A DNA stretch of 64,000 nucleotides from the NCBI GenBank assembly GCA_021811615.1, contig JAJZNW010000121.1:1-64000 (forward strand). Reading direction: 5' to 3'. Each line of letters starts with the position of its first letter. Position 1 is the stretch's first letter. The position numbers and the translations under genes are program-made. Below the pieces are notes generated by a model, which saw only the letters and a program-made list of their open reading frames with translations, was not told the origin of the DNA and did no database searches. The stretch is from Bacteroidota bacterium (lineage in GTDB: Bacteria; Bacteroidota; Ignavibacteria; Kryptoniales; JAKASW01). Below are positions 39,975-49,357 of this stretch, one piece after another.

Positions 39975-41249
39975 ATGTCGATGCGTATATGCATATTTGA
40001 AGACGAGTATTATCCGCGTCTGTTTCCGCTGTGCTACATTCGTCCCGTATACGACTTGAGGTGCGGGCAGTTGACGCTCAGGGAAAAGATTGCCAGGGTG
40101 TACCCTGATGACATATTTATATTAATGGCGCGAGATTATCTCAGGAACGTCGTCAAAGAGAAGCATCCCGGTTCTTATGTGAACGAGATTCCCGCGGATA
40201 CGGACCGGCTTCTACTTATCAACGGAAGGATTCTCTATACCGGAGAGGTCGCGCGTTCGTTTGTCGACCCAAGTCGAGATGTCATTTACGTCAGCGGCGA
40301 GGTGGTGGTCGGCGGGTGGCTGTCAGGAGACAACCTCAACATACTCAGGAAACGTGCAGGGAGGGGAGTCGTTGTAAGGGACGACTTCAATCATATCGAC
40401 AAGGTGGAGCTTGCGGGAGTTGAGCTTGTCGACTATCCATGGGAACTCGTGCGCAGGAACGGCGAGCAGCTGGTTCTCGATTTCCGTCTTGCGGCGGTAG
40501 GGAAGCCTGGGATGCAAGGCAAGGTGTATGAAGGTGCGCACCTTCTGAATCCGGACAACATTCACATCGGCAAGGCTTCAAAAGTTATGCCGGGGGCAGT
40601 ACTTGATGCTGAAAACGGTCCTGTTTACGTTGCCCGAAATGTTGAAGTGATGCCGAACGCCGTGATTCGCGGGCCTGCATTCATTGGGGAAGGGAGCATT
40701 ATCCGAGCAGGGGCGAGAATATACGAGAAGACTTCGATAGGTGAGAATTGCAGGGTGGGCGGAGAGGTCGACGCTTCCATTATTCACGGACATTCGAACA
40801 AGCAGCACGATGGATTTCTCGGTCATTCATACATCGGAGAATGGGTGAACATCGGCGCCGGCTCAAGCAACAGCGATCTTAAGAACGACTACGGCAGCGT
40901 GAGGGTCTATAACGGCGGGACGATGGTGGATACTGGCCTTCAGCATGCGGGACTGACCATGGGCGATCATTCGAAATGTGGAATCAACTTCTCATTCAAT
41001 ACCGGGACAGTAGTCGGCGTATTCTCCAATCTTTTCGGAACTGCAATCCCGCCAAGATATGTACCATCTTTTTCATGGGGGGAACGGCCCGAAGCGCTTA
41101 CGATTTACAGACTTGAAAAGGCTATCGAGGTGGCCCGCACCGTGATGAGGCGAAGAAATGTCGAGCTCAGCTCCGCGGAAGAGGAATTGATCAGGCGGGT
41201 TTTTGAACTGACCGCTGAGGAAAGAGATGCGGGCGGGCTTAAGAAATAG
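39975..41249 (+). CDS. GlmU-like putative sugar nucleotidyltransferase
   Basis: The 424-residue protein has an N-terminal domain of the GlmU_N-like/NTP_transf_4 type. The usual G-x-G-T-R-M pyrophosphorylase loop is not seen, as is typical of this group. The C-terminal part is a left-handed beta helix of hexapeptide repeats (about 195-370; IHIGKASKVMPGAVL, YVARNVEVMPNAVIRG, GEWVNIGAGSSNSDLKNDYG). It probably binds or makes a nucleotide sugar for surface polysaccharide, but activity is inferred only from fold. ATG at 39975 or 39981 could start it. TATAAT at 39915-39920 lies upstream without a good -35 element. Confidence 0.78.
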   Translation: MSMRICIFEDEYYPRLFPLCYIRPVYDLRCGQLTLREKIARVYPDDIFILMARDYLRNVVKEKHPGSYVNEIPADTDRLLLINGRILYTGEVARSFVDPSRDVIYVSGEVVVGGWLSGDNLNILRKRAGRGVVVRDDFNHIDKVELAGVELVDYPWELVRRNGEQLVLDFRLAAVGKPGMQGKVYEGAHLLNPDNIHIGKASKVMPGAVLDAENGPVYVARNVEVMPNAVIRGPAFIGEGSIIRAGARIYEKTSIGENCRVGGEVDASIIHGHSNKQHDGFLGHSYIGEWVNIGAGSSNSDLKNDYGSVRVYNGGTMVDTGLQHAGLTMGDHSKCGINFSFNTGTVVGVFSNLFGTAIPPRYVPSFSWGERPEALTIYRLEKAIEVARTVMRRRNVELSSAEEELIRRVFELTAEERDAGGLKK

Positions 41250-41376
41250 TTCAGGAATTTACCCGAGGAACTGAGAAACGAACCGGCTTCACGTCGGGAG
41301 CTGGTGCCGGAAATACCCCGGCCCACAAGGTACGGCGGCTGCTACTCTCCTTCTTTCATAAGAATTAGGAGGTCCA

Positions 41377-42747
41377 TTGAAACAGAAAGAACAAATCCGG
41401 ATCGCTTCCGGGCAGGGCTATTGGGGGGATCTCCCGCAGGCACCTTACTGGCAGGCAAGCAAAGGACAGATCGATTACCTCGTGATGGACTATCTCGCCG
41501 AAGTAACGATGTCAATTCTTCAGAAACAGAAATCGCGCGATGTGAAGCTTGGTTATGCCAAAGACCTGCTTCCCGTCATGGAGCAGGTCCTTCCGTTCGT
41601 TGTCGAGAAGAACGTGAAGGTGATAACCAACGGAGGCGGGGTAAACCCTCAGGCATGTCGAGATGCGATCTTCGAGATCGCCAGGAGGGCTGGGATAAAG
41701 AAGCTCAGGATCGGTGTTGTGTACGGCGACGATATTTACGGGCATATCGATGATCTTTTGAAGAGCGGCCACGAGCTCAGGAATCTGGACACGGGTGCGG
41801 GCCTGGCGACGGTGCGTGACCGACTCCAGAGTGCAAATGTATACTTCGGCGCATTCCCGATCGCAGAAGCTCTGGAGAAGGGGGCACAGGTTGTCCTGAC
41901 GGGCCGGGCTACAGATACGGGTCTCACGCTTGCACCCATGATCCACGATTTCGGATGGGCGGAAAGTGACTTCGATAAACTGGCGGCGGGGATTATTGCG
42001 GGACACATTCTCGAATGCGGCGGCCAGTCGACGGGCGGGAATTTTCTGAAAGACTGGAAGAGTGTCCCGGATCTTGCGAACATCGGTTTCCCGATTGCGG
42101 AAGCACACGCAGATGGCACGGTCTACATCACCAAGCATGAGGGGACCGGAGGTCTGGTTTCCGTGGACACGATCAAGGAGCAGCTCCTCTACGAGATCGG
42201 CGATCCGAGAGAATACATAACGCCGGAAGTGATCGCCGACTTTACGAGCATTAAGTTGGAACAGGATGGAGAAAACAGGGTGAGGGTTTGTGATGTAAAG
42301 GGACGTCCGCCTACAAATTCATACAAGGTATCGGCGGCATATTCAGATGGCTACTACGCGATCGGGACGCTGACCTACGGCTGGCCGGACGCACTTGAGA
42401 AGGCGCAGGCCGCGGACAGGATTATGAGACAGAGGCTTTCCGATCTTGGTTACCGCTACGATGAGTTTCACACAGAGTATCTCGGCTACAATTCCTGTCA
42501 CGGCCCATTGAGCCCTACGCCTGCCGAGATCAACGAAGTTGTCCTAAGAGTTGCGGTGAAGGGGAAAGACAGGGATGCGGTGGATGCATTCGGCAGGCAG
42601 CTTGTCCCGCTGGTCCTGACGGGTCCCCCCACAGTCACCGGGTTCGGAGCGGGGCGTCCGAAGCCCCAGGAAGTCGTAGCCTACTGGCCCGCTCTCATTT
42701 CGAAGACTGCGGTCAAGCCGGTCGTGGAAGTCACCGACTTAGGATGA
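41377..42747 (+). CDS. AtuA-type protein (DUF1446)
   Basis: The 456-residue protein matches the DUF1446/AtuA family, named from the acyclic terpene utilisation cluster of Pseudomonas. Motifs are IASGQGYWGD at the N terminus, VITNGGGVNPQ, VLTGRATDTGLTLAP and GGQSTGGNF. The start is TTG at 41377 after a perfect AGGAGG. The Pseudomonas protein acts with a biotin carboxylase system, but no carboxylase genes are near, so the pathway here is unknown. The small AtuA-C protein follows 33 bases downstream. Confidence 0.87.
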   Translation: MKQKEQIRIASGQGYWGDLPQAPYWQASKGQIDYLVMDYLAEVTMSILQKQKSRDVKLGYAKDLLPVMEQVLPFVVEKNVKVITNGGGVNPQACRDAIFEIARRAGIKKLRIGVVYGDDIYGHIDDLLKSGHELRNLDTGAGLATVRDRLQSANVYFGAFPIAEALEKGAQVVLTGRATDTGLTLAPMIHDFGWAESDFDKLAAGIIAGHILECGGQSTGGNFLKDWKSVPDLANIGFPIAEAHADGTVYITKHEGTGGLVSVDTIKEQLLYEIGDPREYITPEVIADFTSIKLEQDGENRVRVCDVKGRPPTNSYKVSAAYSDGYYAIGTLTYGWPDALEKAQAADRIMRQRLSDLGYRYDEFHTEYLGYNSCHGPLSPTPAEINEVVLRVAVKGKDRDAVDAFGRQLVPLVLTGPPTVTGFGAGRPKPQEVVAYWPALISKTAVKPVVEVTDLG

Positions 42748-42780
42748 GAATAACGAGTCCTTCCGGAAAGGGAAACTGAA

Positions 42781-43113
42781 ATGAAAAGAGTGCAGCTTGT
42801 CAAGTTAGCCCATGCGCGCAGCGGCGATAAAGGGGATGCATCCAACATAGGCCTGATCGCGCTGAAGCCCGCGTACTACCCGATTCTCAGAGAGAAGGTA
42901 ACATCAGAAGCTGTGAAGCGGCATTTCACGGGAATATGCAACGGGCCGGTAGAAAGATATGAGCTTCCGAATCTATGTGCGTTGAACTTCATCCTTCATG
43001 GTGCGCTGGGCGGCGGCGGCACTATCTCGCTAAGGAACGATGCCCAGGGGAAGACGATGAGTACCGCGCTGCTCAGGATGGAAATAGAGATTCCCGACAA
43101 CGAAGAGTTGTAA
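42781..43113 (+). CDS. AtuA C-terminal-like small protein
   Basis: The 110-residue protein matches the ferredoxin-fold domain often fused at the C terminus of AtuA proteins: LVKLAHARSGDKGDASNIG, VKRHFTGICNGPVERYELPN and FILHGALGGGGTISLR. Here it is a separate gene next to AtuA, which suggests a two-subunit complex (inference). Confidence 0.87.
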   Translation: MKRVQLVKLAHARSGDKGDASNIGLIALKPAYYPILREKVTSEAVKRHFTGICNGPVERYELPNLCALNFILHGALGGGGTISLRNDAQGKTMSTALLRMEIEIPDNEEL

Positions 43114-43132
43114 GAGCTCGATGGGTTAGCAG

Positions 43133-43164
43133 ATTTTCCTTTCCATGCGGAAGGAGAGAAAAAT
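43133..43164. terminator. Probable bidirectional terminator between convergent genes
   Basis: An imperfect palindrome, ATTTTCCTTTCC and GGAAGGAGAGAAAAAT around ATGC, fills most of the 59-bp gap. One strand carries a T run on one side and the other strand on the opposite side, which suits two converging messages. The stem has a bulge, so strength is uncertain. Confidence 0.4.
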
Positions 43165-43172
43165 GAAAGCCG

Positions 43173-43679
43173 CTATTGATGGGTGACCCGTCTTTTCTGA
43201 ATAAACGCAGTTGTGAGCAGGGCGCCGAAGATTGTGAATACAGAGTATACTATCACGATAAGGAAGAAGCTCAGGAGCGAGTCGGCGAGTCCCGGCCTCT
43301 TAGCAGCTGCGATTGCCTGGCTCAGCTGATCCATAAGCCCGGCGGGCATCTGCTGACCCGCGAGAAGTCTGTTGAGAAGGTTCTTGATCATCTGAAATTT
43401 TATGTCGGCGACGTACGGTCCTATGGTGATATTCAGAACCGTCTCGAATCCGGCTCCGAAAATTCCTGTCCACAGGCCGAGGTAGAAGCCATCGATGTTC
43501 ATTATGGTGTAATCCTTCGGCACATCCATTCGGAAGAAGAGCACGGCGAGGACCCCTCCCACGAAAAGTCCTGCGCAACAGAAACAATTGACCAGATCCA
43601 GTCCGGGTGCGAAGTTGACGATTGCAAGAATTAACCCGGCGAATAGTGCTGGGCGGAAGTAGAGAGAGCTATTTCTCAT
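43173..43679 (-). CDS. Uncharacterised four-span membrane protein
   Basis: The 168-residue protein has about four hydrophobic segments (10-28, 33-50, 68-88, 130-158). A short soluble loop rich in Gln, Ala and Met (KNLLNRLLAGQQMPAG) lies before the last. It might belong to the DUF4199-like small membrane proteins, but I cannot assign it firmly. It is the last gene of the thrC operon, overlapping the DUF2085 gene by 11 bases. Confidence 0.65.
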   Translation of the reverse strand: MRNSSLYFRPALFAGLILAIVNFAPGLDLVNCFCCAGLFVGGVLAVLFFRMDVPKDYTIMNIDGFYLGLWTGIFGAGFETVLNITIGPYVADIKFQMIKNLLNRLLAGQQMPAGLMDQLSQAIAAAKRPGLADSLLSFFLIVIVYSVFTIFGALLTTAFIQKRRVTHQ

Positions 43680-44151
43680 GCTGTGGAAGCCTCTTTGTTT
43701 TGGATTCCCTTATGAGTGAAATCCATACGGGGACGATGAAGAAGGAGAGCGAGATTCCGAACAACCCGCCAGTGATGGACCTTGACAGGAATGTGTTGTG
43801 TCCGATCCCGAGATAGTTCAGGCTGAAGTCCGCGACCATCGCTGCCAGCGGGATCGCTGCGAGAGCAGGGTGGGGTATCCTGACGTTTTCCAGCGAGCGG
43901 AAGAATGGGAACGCGATAATCCCAAGCGTGGCGCCGTAATATATCGACGCGCATCTTGAGCATACAGCGAGCTTGTAGCCGAATATGTGAAAGCTTCTCG
44001 CATCGAGCTGGTCGCATATCGGTTGGAAGAAACGGTAAAATATATCGGCATTAATTCCGAAATGTAGAAGGATAGGAGGAAACGTGAACAGCGTGTCCCA
44101 GACAAGGGCGAGGACGAGGAGCACTGCGTAGCTTTTATGTTCGATCTTCAA
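43669..44151 (-). CDS. DUF2085 membrane protein
   Basis: The 160-residue protein has about four membrane segments. The DUF2085 motifs are CDQLDARSF and AVCSRCASIYYG, with conserved cysteines that could bind a metal or form a disulfide. The start is TTG in a TTGA quartet with the argB stop. The family function is unknown; its place behind argB may reflect operon growth more than a shared pathway. Confidence 0.8.
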   Translation of the reverse strand: MKIEHKSYAVLLVLALVWDTLFTFPPILLHFGINADIFYRFFQPICDQLDARSFHIFGYKLAVCSRCASIYYGATLGIIAFPFFRSLENVRIPHPALAAIPLAAMVADFSLNYLGIGHNTFLSRSITGGLFGISLSFFIVPVWISLIRESKTKRLPQHEK

Positions 44152-44915
44152 ACTGTCACCTGGGTACCGGCGTTTGTTCCGGAAGCAATTTTCCGGGCTC
44201 CATCCGCGTCGGTGATAAACGCGATCCTCACTCCGCCTTTAACGGCCCTCAGGCCGCTTTCGATCTTCGGGATCATGCCACCGGTTATCACGCCGTTTTT
44301 TTTCAATTCTTCGAATTCGCTTTCTTTTATTCTTGGCATAACGGATCCGGCATTAATCACGCCGGGCACGTTCGAGAGGAATATAACCAATTCGGCTTTA
44401 AGGAAAGAAGCCATGGCAGCAGCAGCATAATCTGCGTTCACGTTGAGGGAACCGCCCGAATTTTTGTCGAGGCTGACGGGGGAGAGGACGAGTACGAATT
44501 CCCGGATGAGATTTTCCACCACCCGTACATTCACGGCCGAGACTTCTCCGACGAGGCCGAGGTCTTGCCCGTCGCGAGTTATCTTCTCAGCGACCATTAT
44601 GCTCGCGTCGACTCCGCTTGCCCCGAGCGCGCCGATGCCCGCGAGCTGAAGAATCTTCACGAGCCGCTTATTGATTCCCCCGGAGAGAATCATCTCCGTG
44701 GCGCCGAGACTGCGGGCGTCGGTATACCTGATTCCGTCGACGAACCGGGTCTCGATGCCGAGGCTTTTGAGGAGTCCTGTAATTTCCTTGCCGCCGCCGT
44801 GGACCAGGACGATTTCATGGTTTGCCTTCCGGAGCGTTCCCACGAGAGCAGTCACTTGTGCAAGGAACGCAGCATCGTCGATCTCGTTGCCGCCTATCTT
44901 CAGGACTATTCTCAA
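44148..44915 (-). CDS. argB: Acetylglutamate kinase
   Basis: ArgB phosphorylates N-acetylglutamate, the second step of arginine synthesis. The 255-residue protein has the LKIGGNE phosphate loop, VHGGGKEI substrate loop and NADYAAA segment. It lacks the N-terminal helix that mediates hexamer formation in arginine-sensitive enzymes, so it is probably the dimeric, feedback-insensitive type (inference). The TTG start overlaps the argC stop. Confidence 0.95.
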   Translation of the reverse strand: MRIVLKIGGNEIDDAAFLAQVTALVGTLRKANHEIVLVHGGGKEITGLLKSLGIETRFVDGIRYTDARSLGATEMILSGGINKRLVKILQLAGIGALGASGVDASIMVAEKITRDGQDLGLVGEVSAVNVRVVENLIREFVLVLSPVSLDKNSGGSLNVNADYAAAAMASFLKAELVIFLSNVPGVINAGSVMPRIKESEFEELKKNGVITGGMIPKIESGLRAVKGGVRIAFITDADGARKIASGTNAGTQVTV

Positions 44916-45943
44916 AGTAGTCCCTCGGTCTCTTCTATCCCGGCCATCACGTTAAAATTCTGGAGAGCTTGTCCCGCAGCGCCTTTCCCGAGATTATCGA
45001 TGGATGAGACAATGATCGCGTAAGGGGAGTTCTCGACTTTTTTCACGGAAATCACCGACAGATTCGTGTTGATAGTATGTTGGAACGTGGCGATCGAGTT
45101 TCCGGGGAGGACCTTGACGAGGCTCTCATTGTCATAAGCCGCTTCGAGAATCTTCGTAAGTTCTCCGGTGGACATGTCTCGTAGCAGTTTCACATAGATC
45201 GTGTTGAGCATTCCCCTTGTAATCGGCATGAGGTGCGGCGAGAAGATCACCTTCAGGTCCGATCCTGCGACCTTTTTAAGCTCCTGCTCTATTTCACCGG
45301 TATGCCTATGGACATAGCCGATGCTATAGGGCGAAACGTTTTCATTGACTTCCGCAAAGAGGAGGCGTACTTCGGGCTTGCGGCCCGCGCCGGTTACGCC
45401 GGACTTGGCATCGATGATCACCGGCACGCCGAGATCAATCAGCCGTTCTTTCAGAAGGGGGTAAACGCCGAGAATGGTAGCTGTCGGATAACAGCCGGGG
45501 TTCGCAACAAACCGTGCCTTCCGTATCGACTCCCGGTTGATCTCGGTAAGGCCGTAGACGAAGTCATCGAGAAAATCCGGGCTCGTATGTTTCTGGCCAT
45601 ACCATCTTTCGTACTCTTCGGCGTCGTCGAAGCGGTAATCTGCGCTCAAGTCGACTATCTTCATCTCCTTCGAAGACCCGGCTATTTTTTCGACGACGCT
45701 CTTTGCCGCGCCGTGCGGCAGGGAGAGGAAGACCGCGTCAAGATTGGCGGCGTCGACATCGTCGTTCTTGACGATCCTGAGATCGTCAGTAGTGGCGAAA
45801 ATGTCGCTGAGTTTTTTGCCTGCCGACGTTTCAGCGGTGACGTACTTGATCTCGATACTGCGATGCCGTTTGATGAGGCGGTACAACTCATAGCCTGCAT
45901 AACCCGAGACGCCGTAAATGGCAACGTTGAATCTCTTATTCAT
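44912..45943 (-). CDS. argC: N-acetyl-gamma-glutamyl-phosphate reductase
   Basis: ArgC reduces the ArgB product with NADPH. The 343-residue protein has [10 protein letters not shown] near the N terminus for NADP binding, the catalytic Cys151 in NPGCYPTA, and the HRHTGEI segment with the active-site histidine. It sits between lysC and argB with overlaps of eight and four bases. Other arginine genes are not in the window. Confidence 0.97.
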   Translation of the reverse strand: MNKRFNVAIYGVSGYAGYELYRLIKRHRSIEIKYVTAETSAGKKLSDIFATTDDLRIVKNDDVDAANLDAVFLSLPHGAAKSVVEKIAGSSKEMKIVDLSADYRFDDAEEYERWYGQKHTSPDFLDDFVYGLTEINRESIRKARFVANPGCYPTATILGVYPLLKERLIDLGVPVIIDAKSGVTGAGRKPEVRLLFAEVNENVSPYSIGYVHRHTGEIEQELKKVAGSDLKVIFSPHLMPITRGMLNTIYVKLLRDMSTGELTKILEAAYDNESLVKVLPGNSIATFQHTINTNLSVISVKKVENSPYAIIVSSIDNLGKGAAGQALQNFNVMAGIEETEGLL

Positions 45944-47165
45944 CGTTCAATCCGAATCCTTTATGAAGAACGGCAACGGCTTTCTTCATATCTTTTTCGT
46001 TTACGACGACCGAGATCTTTATTTCACTCGTGGATATCATCTGAATATTGATACCCGCTTCCGAGAGGTACTTGAACATCCTCGAAGCCACGCCGGAGTG
46101 CGTGCGCATCCCAACGCCGACGAGCGAGACCTTGGAAACCTTGTCATCCCCGACCACATAGGTCGCCTTCTTCTCTTTGACAAGTTTGTTCAGGATTTGT
46201 ATCGCCTTATCATAGTCGCCACGCGGAATAGTGAAGCTCATGTCGGTGTAGCCGTCGCTGCTGGCGCTCTGAATGATCATATCGACGACGATCTCCGCTT
46301 CCGCCAGGGGGGAGAAAATACCGTATGCTATGCCGGGCTGATCCGACACATGGAGAACCGTAATCTTCGCTTCATTCTTGTCATAAGAGATTCCAGTGAC
46401 CACAACGCTTTCCATATCCAGCGTTTCATTGATTACCATTGTACCCTCACTGTCATTAAAACTGCTTCTTACATGTATTGGAATATCGAATTTCATTCCG
46501 AACAAGACTGACCGAGTCTGCAGGACTTTTGCACCTGAGCTCGCGAGCTCGAACATCTCCTCGAAGCTTATCTTCTTGATCTTTTTGGCTGTCGGGACGA
46601 TGTTGGGGTCTGTGGTATAGACGCCGTCCACATCGGTGTATATTTCGCAAACAAGCCCGCTCTTAGCGTGCGATTTCATGGCGGCGGCAATCGCCACTGC
46701 CGTGGTATCGGAACCGCCGCGGCCGAGAGTGGTAATGTCGCCCTGTTCGTCGATTCCCTGAAAGCCGGCGACGATTGCAATAGCTCCTTCTTTCAGCACG
46801 TTCGTCAGTTTCTGGGCGTCGATTCGTTTGATATGAGCCTTGGTATAGGCTGAATCGGTGACAAGCCTGACCTGGTGGTTCTGCAGAGAGCGCGCTTTGT
46901 ATCCCATTGAAATCAAGGTCATGGACAGAAGTGCAGTCGAGACCTGCTCGCCTGTGGAGACCAGAACGTCCATCTCTCTGGGATCGGGTGAAGGGACCGC
47001 AGACTTGGCGAGATCGATAAGCCGGTTGGTTTCGCCGGCCATGGCGCTTACGACGACAACGACATCATTGCCCGCGTCCTTGGCTCTTGCCACGCGGTTC
47101 GCAACGTTGCGAATCCTTTCAATGGTGCCGACCGACGTCCCGCCGAATTTTTGTACTATCAACAT
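45936..47165 (-). CDS. lysC: Aspartate kinase (monofunctional)
   Basis: LysC phosphorylates aspartate, opening the pathway to lysine, threonine and methionine. The 409-residue protein has [10 protein letters not shown] at the start, [11 protein letters not shown] in the kinase domain, and two C-terminal ACT domains (about 265-405) for amino-acid feedback. There is no homoserine dehydrogenase fusion. The adjacent thrC completes the threonine branch, but homoserine kinase and dehydrogenase are not here. Confidence 0.97.
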   Translation of the reverse strand: MLIVQKFGGTSVGTIERIRNVANRVARAKDAGNDVVVVVSAMAGETNRLIDLAKSAVPSPDPREMDVLVSTGEQVSTALLSMTLISMGYKARSLQNHQVRLVTDSAYTKAHIKRIDAQKLTNVLKEGAIAIVAGFQGIDEQGDITTLGRGGSDTTAVAIAAAMKSHAKSGLVCEIYTDVDGVYTTDPNIVPTAKKIKKISFEEMFELASSGAKVLQTRSVLFGMKFDIPIHVRSSFNDSEGTMVINETLDMESVVVTGISYDKNEAKITVLHVSDQPGIAYGIFSPLAEAEIVVDMIIQSASSDGYTDMSFTIPRGDYDKAIQILNKLVKEKKATYVVGDDKVSKVSLVGVGMRTHSGVASRMFKYLSEAGINIQMISTSEIKISVVVNEKDMKKAVAVLHKGFGLNDE

Positions 47166-47183
47166 TTTTCTTCCATGCCTGAG

Positions 47184-48239
47184 TTAATTCAAGTCCATCA
47201 GTTTCAGAACGTCAGCTAAGACCGGTTTAGCGGAGAGAGGAGGAGTGATACCCCGGGCCGCTGTGTCCGGATCTTTCAGACCGTTGCCGGTAAGTGTGCA
47301 GACGACGGTGTCCTTTCCGGTGAAATAATTCTCGGCAACCAGTTTTCTAAGCCCGGCCACCGAAGAAGCCGAAGCGGGTTCGCAGAATATTCCTTCGGTG
47401 GAAGCGATGAGCCGTTGTGCGGAAATGATCTCGCTGTCAGAAGTCATTTCAATCCTTCCACCGGATTCGTCGCGTGCCAGCACTGCCTGTTTCCAGCTCG
47501 CAGGATTTCCGATCCGTATGGCAGTAGCAACGGTTTCAGGGTGTTCGAAGATCCTGTTGTGGACGATAGGAGCGGCCCCTTCAGCCTGGAAGCCCAGCAT
47601 CCTGGGTAAGGATGTGCCGTGCTTCGCCTTCCACTCCACATAACCTTTCCAGTAGGCGGTTATGTTTCCCGCGTTACCAACCGGAAGGGAATGGTGGGTT
47701 GGCGCGACGCCGAGAGTTTCGATGATCTCGAACGAAGCGGTTTTCTGGCCTTCGATCCTGTAAGGGTTGATGGAGTTCACGATAACAACTTTTGTCTTTT
47801 CGCCCACCTCACGAACGATGGTGAGAGCTTCGTCGAAGTTTCCGTCGATCTCTATCACCTTCGCGCCGTAGATGAGTGCCTGCGCGAGCTTGCCGATGGC
47901 GATCTTTCCTTTGGGAAGAACTACGAACGCTTTGAGTCCCGCCTTCGCGGCGTAAGCGGCCGCAGATGCAGAAGTGTTTCCCGTCGATGCGCAGATGACG
48001 GCTTCGGCTTTGTCAAGAACGGCCTTTGTTATCGCTACAGTCATCCCGCGATCCTTAAAAGATCCTGTCGGGTTCGCCCCCTCGAATTTCAGGAAGATCT
48101 TGCAAGGAGCCTTGAGTTCTTTTCTCAGATTGTCCGCCTCTATGAGGGGTGTGTTCCCCTCAAGAAGGGTTACAGGTTCAACATCCTTCGGTAAAGGAAG
48201 GTGTTCCAGATATCTTGATATTACTCCTGAGTACTTCAT
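47184..48239 (-). CDS. thrC: Threonine synthase
   Basis: ThrC is a PLP enzyme that converts O-phosphohomoserine to threonine. The 351-residue protein is of the short type found in Gram-positives and Bacteroidota. PLP-lysine is Lys62 in NPTGSFKDRG, with CASTGNTSASA and the glycine-rich GNAGNI phosphate-binding loop. AGAAGAA before the ATG serves as ribosome-binding site. It is the first gene of the thrC-lysC-argC-argB operon, 18 bases before lysC. Confidence 0.96.
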   Translation of the reverse strand: MKYSGVISRYLEHLPLPKDVEPVTLLEGNTPLIEADNLRKELKAPCKIFLKFEGANPTGSFKDRGMTVAITKAVLDKAEAVICASTGNTSASAAAYAAKAGLKAFVVLPKGKIAIGKLAQALIYGAKVIEIDGNFDEALTIVREVGEKTKVVIVNSINPYRIEGQKTASFEIIETLGVAPTHHSLPVGNAGNITAYWKGYVEWKAKHGTSLPRMLGFQAEGAAPIVHNRIFEHPETVATAIRIGNPASWKQAVLARDESGGRIEMTSDSEIISAQRLIASTEGIFCEPASASSVAGLRKLVAENYFTGKDTVVCTLTGNGLKDPDTAARGITPPLSAKPVLADVLKLMDLN

Positions 48240-48327
48240 TTCTTCTCTAATTTCTGTCTGATAAAATAAATGAATTTTTCGATATAATTTAGTTCGTGAT
48301 TGCTTAGGCTTTAGCTCCGTGAGAGGA

Positions 48328-49356
48328 TTAAAACGACAACACTATCTTACCGAACTGTATCCGCTGCTCGATGACTTCATGAGCCTTCCGCACATCAGTG
48401 TATGGCAACTTTCTATCGATCACCGCCCGGTATCTTCCGCTTCTCATCAGATCGATCATTGTCAGAAGCAATTTCTTGCTCCCCATCGTGCTTCCGAAAA
48501 TGGAGAGCTGTCTTGAGAAGACGTAACGGAGGTCGGTGACGGCTTCCGGGCCGGTGGTTGCGCCGCAGGTTACGATTCGACCGCCCCTCCTGGCAGAAAG
48601 GATGCTTTCGCTCCATGTGGACCTGCCCGTATGTTCGAATACTACGTCGACACCGCGTTTGTAAGTCAACCGTCGAACGCCGTCGGATATTCGTTCGGTA
48701 TTATAATTTATGACATCATCTGCGCCGAGAAGTTTAGCTTTCTCCAGCTTCTCTTCGAAACCCGATACTGCAATTACCCGTGCATTGAAAAGTTTGGCAA
48801 TCTGAATTGCTGCCGTAGCGATTCCGCTTCCTGCACCGAGGATGAGCACATCTTCGAGAGGTTTGATCTTTGCCTTTTCGACAAGCATCTGGTAAGCGGT
48901 TATGAAGACCAGGGATGAGGCGGCTGCGTCGTCGAACGAGACGTTATCAGGAAGCCTGAAGAGATTGTCCCGCCTGACCGAAACGAGTTCCGCGTCTGTT
49001 CCGTCGCAGTGTTCTCCCAGGATTTTGTAGCTCCTGCAGAGGTTATCGTGCCCGCCGAGGCATTGTTCGCACTTACCGCAGGAAGTCCCCGGAGCAATGA
49101 GCACCCGATCACCGGGATGCATGTCTGTTATTTCCCGCCCGGCTTCAATCACGGTACCGGCCCCGTCGGAGCCGAGTATCATGGGCAAGGGGAGGCGGAG
49201 ATCCCTCATTCCATCGCGCACCCATAGGTCGAGGTGATTTATCGAAGTCGCGGCAATCCTGACCAGTACTTCGTCAGAAGCCGGGGAGGGCTCGGGGATA
49301 TCGTCGATCAGTATCCTGTCCGATCCGCCATGTTCGTGGATGCGTATCGCTTTCAC
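48328..49356 (-). CDS. MDR-family alcohol dehydrogenase-like oxidoreductase
   Basis: The 342-residue medium-chain dehydrogenase has four structural-zinc cysteines (93, 96, 99, 107 in CGKC..C.......C spacing) and a Rossmann cofactor site (VLILGAGSGIATAAIQIAK). At the catalytic-zinc position the usual Cys is replaced by Leu/Asp in NHLD, and GHE is GSD. It therefore probably lacks catalytic zinc and behaves like an enoyl or quinone reductase. It lies one base downstream of an SDR gene; the pair could act on a shared substrate, for example in fatty-acid or ketone reduction (inference). Confidence 0.85.
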   Translation of the reverse strand: MKAIRIHEHGGSDRILIDDIPEPSPASDEVLVRIAATSINHLDLWVRDGMRDLRLPLPMILGSDGAGTVIEAGREITDMHPGDRVLIAPGTSCGKCEQCLGGHDNLCRSYKILGEHCDGTDAELVSVRRDNLFRLPDNVSFDDAAASSLVFITAYQMLVEKAKIKPLEDVLILGAGSGIATAAIQIAKLFNARVIAVSGFEEKLEKAKLLGADDVINYNTERISDGVRRLTYKRGVDVVFEHTGRSTWSESILSARRGGRIVTCGATTGPEAVTDLRYVFSRQLSIFGSTMGSKKLLLTMIDLMRSGRYRAVIDRKLPYTDVRKAHEVIEQRIQFGKIVLSF

Positions 49357-49357
49357 T

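Noticed and set aside
45233-46051. Long plus-strand frame of 272 codons opposite argC and lysC
   Set aside because: It is antisense to two clearly identified genes, has no family motifs or ribosome-binding site, and follows the codon-position bias of the real strand.
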